NCBI GenBank assembly: GCA_025361335.1
Contig: JANYAK010000043.1
Coordinates: 1 to 44,621 of the forward strand
DNA: 44,621 nt
Direction: 5' to 3'
Source: Coriobacteriia bacterium
GTDB lineage: Bacteria > Actinomycetota > Coriobacteriia > Anaerosomatales > PALSA-660
The position numbers and the translations under genes were made by a program. Positions 7,403-16,700 of this stretch are shown here, one piece after another. Below the pieces are notes generated by a model. The model searched no databases. It had not been told where the DNA came from and was given only the letters and a program-made list of their open reading frames with translations. Position 1 is the first letter of the stretch. Each line of letters opens with the position of its first letter.

Positions 7403-8977
7403 ATGGACCGTTCGTCACGCCCGGGAGACCGGAAGGGCATCCGGTTGATGCCGTCCACTCTCGGCGGCCGCCTCGTGTGGTCCATCGTGCTCATGGCGCT
7501 CGTCACGACCACGGTCTCGGTCGTCGTCATAGAGGTGCTCATGGCAACCGGGCGCTCGGCGACGACGACGGGGAGCACCGGGCTGGCGATACGCTCATCC
7601 CTGCTCGGCGGGGGGCTCGCGGTCTTCGTCGGCCTGGGCTTGGGCCTCGTGCTGGCCCATCGGATCAAGGGCCCGGTCATCCACCTCGTCGACAAGGTCA
7701 AGGAGCATGGCGCCTTCGCCATCGAAGGTGCGGCGGCGCCCGCAGGGGACGGACTCGACGACCCCCGTCTCCCTCAGGAGTTCCGCGAGCTCGGCTCCGT
7801 GTTCGAGGGCCTGCTGGACAGCCTCTCCTCCCGCCAGGCGGAACTCCAGGCGGCGGTGCGTGAGGCCGAGAACGCCCGCGAGTCGCTGAGCATGGTCGTG
7901 CAGGAGTCGCGTGAGGCGAAGCTCATGATCCGCGGTGGGAGGATCATCGTCGCGAACCCAGCGGCGTGCACCGCTCTCGGCCGTTCGCTCGAAGAGCTGT
8001 TGTCGGGGACGGCGAACGACGCTCTCGATGGCACGATCATCCTCGACGAGCAGGACGAGGAACTCGACGTCGAGACGCTTCTCGACCGGATCGCCGAGGG
8101 GCCTCGGGTCGTGCGCCTCGCGCGCGGCGACCAGCTGCCGCGGTGGTACGTCTTCCACGCGGCGTCGCGACCCGACTCGCCGCACCCGTATCTGCTCGTG
8201 ACCGCACGGGACATCACGGAGGAACGACGCCTCGAGCAGGTGCGCGCGGAGATCGTCTCGCTTGTCTCGCACGACCTGCGCGCCCCGTTGTCGGTCATCG
8301 TGGGATATCTGGACATACTGCGTAAGCGCCTCAAGGAATCCGACCGCGAGCACGCCATCGACTCCGCTCGGCGCAGCGCCGAGCGGATGGACGTCCTTCT
8401 CGAAGACCTCCTGTCGGCGACGCGCGCCGAGCAGCTTCTGGCGCCGACGACATTGTCACCCGTGAGCCTCGTCCCGCTGGCCAGCGAGGTGGTCACCTCT
8501 CTAGCCCAGGCGAACCCGGACACGCCTCTCGTCCTGGAGGCGGAGTGTTCGCCGATCGTACGCGGCGAGGAGGGCCGACTGCAGCAGGGGCTCGCCAACC
8601 TCGTCAGCAACGCGCTCAAGTACTCGGGCGGCACAGGGGGGATCACCGTCCGGATAAGCTGCCAGGGCGACGTCGCGCTACTGCAGGTGGTGGACCACGG
8701 GCCCGGCATCTCCCCGGAGGACAGGGCGTTCGTCTTCGAGCGGTTCGCACGGCTCGACGGATCCCTGGCGAGGCCGGGGGTCGGGCTGGGGCTCTACATC
8801 GTTCGTGTGATCTCGGAGAACCATGGCGGGGCCGTGCGTGTCGATGAGACTCCGGGTGGCGGCGCCACGTTCACGATCGAACTCCCGTGCACGGGCCACG
8901 TGGTGGACGGCGAACCGGTGCTGGAGATGGGCATCTGCCCGAGGCTGTCAGACCCGGGGGCGCCGGTCCCGGCCTAA
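7403..8977 (+). CDS. Membrane-bound sensor histidine kinase (orphan)
   Basis: This is a 524-residue sensor kinase. Two membrane helices (about 24-46 and 68-88) enclose only a very short external loop, so it probably senses a signal in or near the membrane, or an internal one. A HAMP-like region and coiled coil follow (about 90-160), then a PAS-like segment (about 165-270) ending in the typical TARDITEERRLEQ linker. The HisKA domain has SHDLRAP with His290, and the HATPase domain shows NLVSNALKYS, DHGPGISPED and GVGLGLYIV. The ATG at 7403 was chosen because AGGAGG lies six bases upstream; the frame is open from 7301. No response regulator gene is present nearby. The stop overlaps the convergent ddl gene by four bases. 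Confidence 0.92.
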   Translation: MDRSSRPGDRKGIRLMPSTLGGRLVWSIVLMALVTTTVSVVVIEVLMATGRSATTTGSTGLAIRSSLLGGGLAVFVGLGLGLVLAHRIKGPVIHLVDKVKEHGAFAIEGAAAPAGDGLDDPRLPQEFRELGSVFEGLLDSLSSRQAELQAAVREAENARESLSMVVQESREAKLMIRGGRIIVANPAACTALGRSLEELLSGTANDALDGTIILDEQDEELDVETLLDRIAEGPRVVRLARGDQLPRWYVFHAASRPDSPHPYLLVTARDITEERRLEQVRAEIVSLVSHDLRAPLSVIVGYLDILRKRLKESDREHAIDSARRSAERMDVLLEDLLSATRAEQLLAPTTLSPVSLVPLASEVVTSLAQANPDTPLVLEAECSPIVRGEEGRLQQGLANLVSNALKYSGGTGGITVRISCQGDVALLQVVDHGPGISPEDRAFVFERFARLDGSLARPGVGLGLYIVRVISENHGGAVRVDETPGGGATFTIELPCTGHVVDGEPVLEMGICPRLSDPGAPVPA

Positions 8978-9936
8978 CCGGGCGTCCGCGCGCTCCACGA
9001 TTCGAGGGCGTACCCCACCAGTCGCTCGCACAGTTGCGGGAACTCGATGCCGGCCGCGCGAGCCGCGTCGGGCAGCAGGCTCGTCGAGGTCATCCCGGGG
9101 ATCGTGTTCACCTCGAGCAGGAGAACATCGCCCTGCGGAGTCACGATCACGTCGGCGCGTGAGATCCCGCGGCAACCCAGCGCCACATGCGCGGCCACAG
9201 CGATGCGCTGGCATTCCACTCTGGCCTCGTCGCTCACTCGCGCGGGGATGATATGGCGTGACATCCCCGGAACGTACTTGGATTCGTAGTCGTAGAACTC
9301 GTTGCCCGGGACGATCTCGAGGGTGGGAAGAGCGACCGGTCCGTCGTTGCCGATCACGCCTACTGTGACCTCGGTCCCTTCGACGAACGCCTCCACGATC
9401 ACGAGGGGGTCGTAGCGGAACGCGAGCTCGATCGCCGCCGGGAGTCCGCCGACGTCGTGCACGATCGTCATCCCCACCGATGAGCCCTCATTCGCGGGCT
9501 TGACCACCAGACGCTCGCCCAGCGAGGCCACGATGGCACCATGATCCGCCGTCTCGCCGGTCCGAAGCGTGATGTGGTCGGGGGTCGGGAGTCCCTCCAT
9601 CGCGAAGATGTGCTTGCTGAACACTTTGTTCATCGCCAGCGCGCTGGCAAGGACCCCCGAGCCGACGTACGGCACGTCGAGCAGCTCGAGCAGCCCCTGC
9701 ATCGTCCCGTCCTCGCCGAAGCGTCCATGCAGGCAGATGAACGCGACGCCGGGCCGCGTGTCGCGGATCCGGTCGATGAAGTCGCGCTCGGCCGTGTCGA
9801 TCGTGGTCACATCGAAGCCTCGCCCGCGAAGCGCGGTGGCGACCTGTGCCCCGGTGTTGAGGGACACGTCGCGCTCGGCCGACCGCCCGCCCTGCAGGAC
9901 GGCGACGGTCTTGGGTCTCATCGGGTCGTGTGACAA
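8974..9936 (-). CDS. ddl: D-alanine--D-alanine ligase
   Basis: This ATP-grasp enzyme joins two D-alanines for peptidoglycan precursor synthesis. Family motifs visible are GGRSAERDVSLNTG near the N-terminus (Ddl catalytic Glu and Ser region), LHGRFGEDGTMQGLLE, PYVGSGVLASALAMNK, VVKPANEGSSVGM (ATP-binding loop), and the metal-binding end LLLEVNTIPGMTSTSLLP. At 320 aa it matches the short Ddl class. I prefer the TTG start at 9936 because GGAGG sits seven bases upstream; the ATG at 9921 would give 315 aa but has no ribosome binding site at the right distance. It is downstream of the Pro/Glu-repeat membrane protein gene (35-bp gap) and overlaps the kinase gene end by four bases in the convergent direction. 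Confidence 0.95.
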   Translation of the reverse strand: MSHDPMRPKTVAVLQGGRSAERDVSLNTGAQVATALRGRGFDVTTIDTAERDFIDRIRDTRPGVAFICLHGRFGEDGTMQGLLELLDVPYVGSGVLASALAMNKVFSKHIFAMEGLPTPDHITLRTGETADHGAIVASLGERLVVKPANEGSSVGMTIVHDVGGLPAAIELAFRYDPLVIVEAFVEGTEVTVGVIGNDGPVALPTLEIVPGNEFYDYESKYVPGMSRHIIPARVSDEARVECQRIAVAAHVALGCRGISRADVIVTPQGDVLLLEVNTIPGMTSTSLLPDAARAAGIEFPQLCERLVGYALESWSARTPG

Positions 9937-9971
9937 GGTCGGGCCTCCAGTGCGGCTCGGATCAGCGTCGG

Positions 9972-10709
9972 TCAGCCCAAGAGCCCGGCGCGATGAAGGT
10001 CCAGCAGCGCGAGCGACAGCCACCACAGGACGACGCCAACGGCAGTGGACGAGGCGGCGCGAAGCAGAACGGCGCGCCCCAGCCCTCGCCGCAGACTCTT
10101 CTGCGTGCGAGCACGAGCCACGAGCCAGACGACCAGGCCGACCAAGGGGCCGACCGCGGTGAGCGCCGCCCCGCCGACCACGAACCATAGGTACATGGCG
10201 CGGCCGGTGAGCGGTCCGGAGCCCGAGGGCCACAGCAGGACGGTCATGACCACGACGAACACGGCCCAGACTGCGGCGTGGATCCAGAACGGAACCTGGG
10301 TGACAGATGCGGAGCGCGCGAGCGGGGGGAGTGCCGCCGGCGCGGCTGGCGATGCGACTTCCGCGGCGGCGGGCTCGGGGGCCGCGGGCTCGGGCTCGGG
10401 CTCGGGGGCCGCGGGCTCGGGCTCGGGCTCGGGGGCCGAAGCCATCGCCGTACCTTCGTGGAGGGACGCCATCATCTCGTCGAGCGAAGGCCCCTCGGAA
10501 TCGAACGCGGCCGCGGCGTCCGCAGCTGCTCCATCGACATCGGCCGCCTCATCGACGTCCGCGGCCTCGTATCCGAGTTCGGGCTGGACGGGTTGCTGGG
10601 CGCGAGCAGTCGCGCCCTCATCCTCGTTGGTCGGCTGATCCACGGACTCAGGATCCTCGGCGGCGGCGAACGCGGCCTTCGTGTCGTCGTCGATGTTCGT
10701 GTCCTCCAT
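9972..10709 (-). CDS. Membrane protein with acidic and Pro/Glu-repeat N-terminus
   Basis: I do not recognise a named family. The 245-residue product has an acidic, alanine-rich N-terminal half, followed by a PEPEPEPAA repeat (about residues 95-120), and then three hydrophobic segments (about 142-163, 175-200 and 218-240). The layout suggests a flexible cytoplasmic region tethered to the membrane, similar in shape to scaffold or surface-anchoring proteins. The ATG at 10709 has GGAGG eight bases upstream. It precedes ddl by 35 bp on the same strand and is divergent from htrA, sharing a 183-bp intergenic region. A cell-envelope role is a guess from context. Confidence 0.75.
   Translation of the reverse strand: MEDTNIDDDTKAAFAAAEDPESVDQPTNEDEGATARAQQPVQPELGYEAADVDEAADVDGAAADAAAAFDSEGPSLDEMMASLHEGTAMASAPEPEPEPAAPEPEPEPAAPEPAAAEVASPAAPAALPPLARSASVTQVPFWIHAAVWAVFVVVMTVLLWPSGSGPLTGRAMYLWFVVGGAALTAVGPLVGLVVWLVARARTQKSLRRGLGRAVLLRAASSTAVGVVLWWLSLALLDLHRAGLLG
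10376..10437. repeat. 27-bp tandem repeat inside the Pro/Glu-rich gene
   Basis: About 2.3 copies of a 27-bp unit containing GGGCTCGGGCTCGGGCTC are visible. Each unit encodes nine residues of the PEPEPEPAA repeat on the minus strand. Internal GGGCTC hexamers are repeated within each unit. Such in-frame repeats can expand or contract by slippage without breaking the frame. Confidence 0.85.
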
Positions 10710-10892
10710 GAGCGCGACCTCCAGCTCGACTTCCCCTGAAGGGCAGTCTATGCGAGCGCCGCAGGGCGGGCAAACGCCGCCACCGCGCCCAAGTGCGCGC
10801 CGAGCGGGCGGTCCGTGGGATAATGGACGAAGACACCGCCGCGTGTACCACCTCAGCGGCTGACCGCGCACACCGACGCATCGAGGCGATCC

Positions 10893-12185
10893 ATGAGCGA
10901 CTCCCAGACTCCGCCCGCCGATGGAGGACTCCCCAGGGAGCCTTCGATCTCTCCCGGGACGGAGTCCCCGACCGCGCAGGCTCCGACGATCTTTCCCGGC
11001 GACGCCGATGACGCGGGAAGTCCAGTTCGAGTCGCGCCCCCGACCAACGAGAAGGGGCGCATGCTGCTCCACACCGGCTGCGTCACGGTCGCACTCGCCA
11101 TAGCGGCAGCGACTCTGGCCGGACTGCTCGCGGGGCTTGCCGGCGCGAAGCTCATCGTGACCGGCTCCCTGTTCGGCGGCTTGCCGGCAGCGAGCGATGT
11201 GGCGACGGAGTCCGTAGCCGCGGCCGCGGCGGTCGCTCTGCCGAGTGTGGTCAACGTCGACATCAGCGCCGACCAGACGTCGTCCGCGGCGTCCGGACTG
11301 CCTTCGAACCATCCCAACGTACCCGTCACCGGACAGGGCTCGGGCGTAGCCTACCTGTCCGCTCCCGGCGGCGGCACGTACATCATCACCAACGACCACG
11401 TGGTCGCGGACGCGGCGACCATCATGGTGACTCCTTCGTCAGGCGAGCAATTGAAGGCGACCCTGGTGGGCACCGACCCGGACACGGATATCGCGGTCAT
11501 CCGGGTCCCAGGCAGGATCCCGCTGATCAGGTCGGGCTCTTCGGACAAGCTGGTCGTGGGCCAACTCACGATCGCCATCGGCTCGCCGTTCGGTCTGCAG
11601 CATTCCGTTTCCAGCGGCGTGGTCTCGGGCCTGCACCGCTCGCTGCCGGACAGCATCGGCAACGACAAGACCGGCGTCTACCCTCTCATCGACGTGATCC
11701 AGACAGACGCGGCCATCAACCCCGGCAACTCAGGCGGCGCGCTCGTCGACCGCGAGGGAGTCCTCATCGGCATCAACTCAGCCATCTTCTCCGATACCGG
11801 CCAGAACGCGGGCATAGGCTTCGCCATACCGGTCAAGACGGCGACCCGCGTCGCCGACGAGCTCATCAAGGGCGGCAAGGCCCTGCATCCCTTCCTCGGG
11901 GTCATGGGCCAGACGGTGGATGCCGCGTTCGCAACCGAGAAGAAGCTCTCCGTGAATCAGGGCGCGTACGTGGTCGGGATCACGAAGGGCACGGCCGCCG
12001 AGAAGGCCGGTATCCGCGCGGGCGACGTCATCGTCGCGCTCGACACGACGCCCGTTCGTTCGATGGACGACCTCCTCTTGGTGGTCCGTCGGACCGTGGT
12101 CGGCCAGAAGGTCACCATCGCCCTGTACCGGGGCGCGAAGAAGATGGAGATCGTCATGACGGTGGGCGACAAGCCCAAGCTGTGA
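10893..12185 (+). CDS. HtrA/DegP-like membrane-anchored serine protease with PDZ domain
   Basis: This 430-residue trypsin-like protease handles misfolded envelope proteins. It has a disordered N-terminus, one membrane anchor (about 60-83), a protease domain (about 105-300) and one PDZ domain (about 325-425). The catalytic triad is complete: His169 (NDHVV), Asp199 (DPDTDIAVI) and Ser280 (GNSGGAL). A single membrane anchor plus one PDZ is the usual design of Gram-positive HtrA/DegS-type enzymes. The ATG at 10893 has a modest GAGG upstream. It is followed after 56 bp by the rubrerythrin gene, so stress-linked co-expression is possible, but no promoter could be assigned with confidence. Confidence 0.93.
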   Translation: MSDSQTPPADGGLPREPSISPGTESPTAQAPTIFPGDADDAGSPVRVAPPTNEKGRMLLHTGCVTVALAIAAATLAGLLAGLAGAKLIVTGSLFGGLPAASDVATESVAAAAAVALPSVVNVDISADQTSSAASGLPSNHPNVPVTGQGSGVAYLSAPGGGTYIITNDHVVADAATIMVTPSSGEQLKATLVGTDPDTDIAVIRVPGRIPLIRSGSSDKLVVGQLTIAIGSPFGLQHSVSSGVVSGLHRSLPDSIGNDKTGVYPLIDVIQTDAAINPGNSGGALVDREGVLIGINSAIFSDTGQNAGIGFAIPVKTATRVADELIKGGKALHPFLGVMGQTVDAAFATEKKLSVNQGAYVVGITKGTAAEKAGIRAGDVIVALDTTPVRSMDDLLLVVRRTVVGQKVTIALYRGAKKMEIVMTVGDKPKL

Positions 12186-12241
12186 TCCGCGACCGGGACA
12201 CGCACGTCAGACCGCCCTCCGCCAACACGAGAGGAACATCC

Positions 12242-12748
12242 ATGATCGAGACCTACCGCTGCAGGGGATGCGGATATGTCCACATCGGTCCGGCCCCCGA
12301 GATCTGCCCCGTGTGCGGAGCGCCGAGGGCGTTTCTCATGCCGTACGAGGTCCCCACTGGCCTCGTTGGGACCAAGACGCTCGACAACCTCTCAGCCGCG
12401 TTCGCCGGCGAGTCGCAGGCGAACCGTCGCTACACGCTGTGGTCGCACATCGCCGAGCTTGAAGGAGCGTCCTCGGCCGTGGCCGCCTTCGATCACTCGG
12501 CAGGCGAAGAGACCGCACATGCCCTGGGCCACCTCGCATACATGGGTGGTGCGACGGCCACGGCCAAGAACCTCGCGTCGGCGATAGAGGGCGAAGGCGA
12601 CGAATCCCGGGAGATGTATCCGGCGATGGCCGAAGAGGCTGAGGCTGAGGGCTTCCCTGAGATCGCGTTCTACTTCCGCGCGCTCGCCCGCTTCGAGGGC
12701 ATGCACCGCGTCGCGTACGAGAAGGCCCTCGCCGAGTTGGAAGGCTGA
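12242..12748 (+). CDS. Reverse rubrerythrin (N-terminal rubredoxin domain)
   Basis: Rubrerythrins reduce hydrogen peroxide in anaerobes. Here the rubredoxin-like iron site comes first, with CRGC (C7, C10) and CPVC (C22, C25), and the ferritin-like diiron domain follows (about 45-165) with EESQ-type and ExxH motifs such as GEETAH. Standard rubrerythrin has the opposite order, so this is the reverse type, known from oxygen-exposed anaerobes such as clostridia. At 168 aa it is compact. The ATG at 12242 has GAGAGGA upstream; the frame is open from 12182 but that adds unrelated residues. It lies between htrA and rlmN on the same strand. Confidence 0.92.
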   Translation: MIETYRCRGCGYVHIGPAPEICPVCGAPRAFLMPYEVPTGLVGTKTLDNLSAAFAGESQANRRYTLWSHIAELEGASSAVAAFDHSAGEETAHALGHLAYMGGATATAKNLASAIEGEGDESREMYPAMAEEAEAEGFPEIAFYFRALARFEGMHRVAYEKALAELEG

Positions 12749-12758
12749 CTCGCCGGGA

Positions 12759-13790
12759 TTGGACACGAAGACCGACATCAAGGCGCTCTCCCGAGCGCAG
12801 CTGGAGTCCGCGCTCGCCGAGTTCGGGCAGCCGGCGTTCCGCGCATCGCAGATCGTGCGATGGCTCTACCAGCGCGGCGCCTTTTCCTTCGAGCAGATGT
12901 CCGACCTGCCGGTAGGCCTGCGCTCGGCGCTCGAGGAGCGCTTCGCTCTGTCGGTCCCGGAGGTCGCGAGACGACAGGTGTCCGCCGACGGCACACGGAA
13001 GTACCTCGTGCGATTCGCCGACGGGGTGTCGGTCGAGACGGTGGGCCTGCCGGCTGCGGACCGCCTCACCGTGTGCTTCTCCACACAGGCGGGCTGTGCC
13101 ATGGGCTGCTCGTTCTGCGCGACAGGCCGGGGCGGCCTGACGCGCGACCTGACTCCAGGTGAGATGCTCGACCAGCTCACGCTCGTCGCGAGCGACTTCG
13201 GTTCCCGGATCTCCAACGCCGTGGCGATGGGTCAGGGGGAGCCGTTCGCGAACTACGACGCCCTGCTTGCGGCGCTCCGGTACATGAACGCGAAGGACGG
13301 GGTGGGCGTGGGCGCGAGACACCTGACCGTGTCCACGTGCGGTCTGCTGCCGGGGATCGCCCGGTTCGCCACGGAGCCCGAGCAGTTCACTCTGGCCGTA
13401 TCGCTCCACTCGGCGAAGCAGTCGACGCGCGACCGGCTCATGCCTGCCGTGCGCAAGTACCGGCTGCGGGAACTGCGGGCCGCGCTGGTCGCCTACGCGG
13501 AGGCCACGGGACGCCGGCCCACTCTGGAGTACGCACTGGTGGGCGGTGTCAATGATGGCGGCGACGAGCTCGCGGCGCTCGTCGGCTTTTGTTCCGGACT
13601 CCTGTGTCACGTGAACCTTATCCCGGTCAACCCCGTCAGCGGCACCGGCATGACCCGCCCGGCGGCCGAGACCGCGCGGCGGTTCCGTGACGCGCTGATG
13701 CGAGCCGGCGTGGAGACGTCGGTGCGCGTGGAACGCGGTGCCGACATCGACGCCGCGTGCGGCCAGCTGCGTCAGCGGACGAAGGGCTAG
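12759..13790 (+). CDS. rlmN: Dual-specificity RNA methyltransferase RlmN (23S rRNA A2503 and tRNA A37)
   Basis: RlmN is a radical-SAM enzyme that methylates C2 of adenosine in 23S rRNA and some tRNAs. The [4Fe-4S] motif is C113-x3-C117-x2-C120 (CAMGCSFC). Other family signatures are GQGEP (MGQGEPFANYDALLAAL), STCGLLPGI with the methyl-accepting region, SLHSAKQSTRDRLMP, and the C-terminal LIPVNPV followed by a Cys in the DIDAACGQLR segment, the second catalytic cysteine. The 343-aa length is typical. The only upstream start before the conserved N-terminal domain is TTG at 12759, ten bases after the rubrerythrin stop, with a weak ribosome binding site. It converges on addA with a 2-bp gap. Confidence 0.95.
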   Translation: MDTKTDIKALSRAQLESALAEFGQPAFRASQIVRWLYQRGAFSFEQMSDLPVGLRSALEERFALSVPEVARRQVSADGTRKYLVRFADGVSVETVGLPAADRLTVCFSTQAGCAMGCSFCATGRGGLTRDLTPGEMLDQLTLVASDFGSRISNAVAMGQGEPFANYDALLAALRYMNAKDGVGVGARHLTVSTCGLLPGIARFATEPEQFTLAVSLHSAKQSTRDRLMPAVRKYRLRELRAALVAYAEATGRRPTLEYALVGGVNDGGDELAALVGFCSGLLCHVNLIPVNPVSGTGMTRPAAETARRFRDALMRAGVETSVRVERGADIDAACGQLRQRTKG

Positions 13791-13792
13791 AC

Positions 13793-16700
13793 CTACTCAG
13801 CCCGCGGACGCACCGGGCAGATGCCTCGGGGCACCGGGCACGAGTCGCATGTCCCCGGCCGATATCGCCCCATGGACTCGTAGGGGCCTTCAGCCAGCGC
13901 CTTGGCGCGGACGCCCAGTTCGGCCGCGAGTCGACCCGCGTCTTCGCGTGCGTAGTGGAACGTGACTTGGCGAGGCTGGCCCGCAACGCCGGTCTCGATC
14001 CCGACGAAAGTGACATCCGCGCGGCTGGCCCCTCCTGAGAGGGCGGCCAGCCCGTAGCAGTCCGCCTGGGCGCGGTGCTGTGCGGTGGCATCGTCTCCGA
14101 TCGCGCACTCGCCCGTCTTGTAGTCGATGACCAGAGCGTCCTCGCCCGACCTGACGAGCAGATCGAGCTTGCCGACCAGCGTCGCGCCTGAGAGCGGCAC
14201 GGAGAAGGGGACTTCGCGAGTCGGCTCGCCGAGCGCACACGCGTCCCGGCACGCGTCGGAGCGCAGGAACCCGTCGACTGCGGCCCGCAGGCGATCGCAC
14301 GCGACCACGTCCAGGCCCCGGTAGCGGGCGATCGCCGCGAGACGCTCGGGCGGCGGGGACGCGCCACCTGGACCGACGAGCCGCAGGGCTGCGTGACACG
14401 CATCCCCGAACCTCAGCGCCTCGCTCGCCGACTCGCGACTCTCACCGAGGCGCGACACGCTCGTCGCGAAGTAGCGCAGCGGGCACTCGTGGTAGAGCTC
14501 GAGCGCACTGAACGAGACCGCCGGGAGGACCGCGGACGAGCCCGCTGCGGGGGCGGCGAGGGCCGGGGCGGCGCCATGTGCGTCCAACGGCGGGGTTCTC
14601 GATGGCATCGGGCGGACGACGACCGGCGGGGCTTCGCCCAGGACCTCGTCCTCGGCGAGCCGACTGATCCCAATCGGCAGAGGACCGCGATCCCTCACGG
14701 CACCGAGAAGCCATCCGAGCGGTCGATCGCCTCCGCCCTTGTCGAGGTCGCCGGTCCCCGACAAGAGCAGGAACTCGCGGGCGCGCGTGCAAGCCACATA
14801 GAAGAGGCGCTTCTCCTCCTCGATATCCCTCTCGCGGGCGCGTTCGCGAGCCAGGGTCACCCATCGCGAACGGCGGCCGTCCGCGTCGCGGTTGCCGCCT
14901 TCCGCGGGGAGCGAGAGCGCCATCCGGACGCCGACCCCGTCCTTTTCGACGACGAGCCCGCCCCTGTCGCACATCATGTCCCGACCCAGGCCCGGCACCG
15001 CCACCACTGGGAATTCGAGTCCCTTCGCCGCGTGGATGGTCATGATGCGCACCGCGTCGGCGCGTTCGTCGATCACCGATGCGGGCGCCTCGCGGTCGCG
15101 GAAGCGTTCCTTGAGCGCGAGGTGCTCCAGGAAGTGCCGCACGCCGACAGGCCCTTGGGCTTCGCATTCCTCGGCAAGCCGCGCGAGTTTGAGCACGTTC
15201 GCGTACGCATGACGGCCCTCGGGGCCGCCGGACAGCAGGTACAGATCGTAGTCGGACTCCTCGCATGCCCGATGGATGATCTCCGCCACCGGCATCCGCC
15301 CGTGCCGAGAGCGAGCAGCTTCGATCGTGGCGCGCGCACGCGCCACGGACGCCTCGTCTTGAGTATCGAGTCCCGCCCGCTGCGCCGCGTGCCAGAGTCG
15401 CCCCCGCTCCGCCGCCTGGCGTATGCGCAGGAGCCCGTCGTCCGAAACACCCCCGATGCCCGACGCCAGCACGTGAGCGACCGCCTCGTCGTCCAGCGGA
15501 TTCGAGGAAGCCCGTAGCAAGGCTCGCATCGCCTCGACCTCCGGGCGGCCGAAGAACGACCCGCCGGCCACGATCGTGTAGTCCATCCCGTATCGCCGCA
15601 ACGCCCCGGCATATTCATCCGCGTGGGTCATCGCCCTGAGTAGGACGACCATGTCCCCTTGGCGCACACCTGCATCAGACAACTCGCGCAGGCGGCAAGC
15701 GACGCTCGCGGCTTCCACCGCTCGAGCCCGTGCACCGGTCCGTCCTCTCTGGACCAGCACCGCCTCGACGCGGTGTTGTGCGGGGTACGGGAACGCGGGC
15801 ACCTCGCTCTCGTCGCGGCCGTGCTCGAGGCGCAAGAACCCTCCGCCGAACAGAGTGGGAGAGGTGAAGACGCCGTTGACGAAGGCCAGCACTTCGCCGT
15901 GCGAGCGGAAGTTCTGTGCGAGCTTCGCGGTCGCGGCCCCGCAGGCCAGCATCGTCTCGTTGTGTGCCCGGTAGACCCCGACATCGGCGTATCGGAACCC
16001 GTAGATCGATTGGCGTTCGTCGCCTACCGTGCACAGCGTCGCGTCAGCGAGCAGGTCCACGAGCCTCGCCTGCACCTCGTTCGTGTCTTGGAACTCGTCG
16101 ATCATCACGAGCCTGAACAGATCACGATACCGGGCAGCCGGTCCGTCGGGATCGCGCAGGAGTCCGACGGCTCGCAGCTGAAGGTCTTCGAAGTCGAGCA
16201 CGCCGCGCTCGGCCTTTGCCGCCCCGTACCGCGCGGCGAACGACTCGACCAGGCTGAGCAATTCGCGCTCGAGAGGCACAGCCACCGCCCGCACCGCGGC
16301 ATCGAGCAGCTGCTCGCGTTCCTCGAGGATCTCGAGAACCAGGTCCTTCGCGCCGCCGACCGCCTTGGAGGGCTTGGCGCCGACAAGCAGGCGAAGGACT
16401 TCGCCGGCCACGCCCTGCGGCGACAGGATGGCCGTCTCGGCGATCCCGGCGAGCGCCTCACCGGTCGTCGTCAAGTCGGCGATGGCGCCCAGGAGTGTCT
16501 TCTGCGGTGCGGGGTAGCCGCGCAGTCGCGCGGCCCAATCGCCGACGGACGCGAGAACGGTCCGCAGCATGCGTTCGGGCTCGACCGATTCCTCGATCGT
16601 GACGTCCGCTGTGGTCGCGCCCATGGCACGCAGACGGTCGTAGACGTCGGTCACGTGATCCTCGATGGCGCCGATCCCGAACGCCTCCTGGAGTTCGGTC

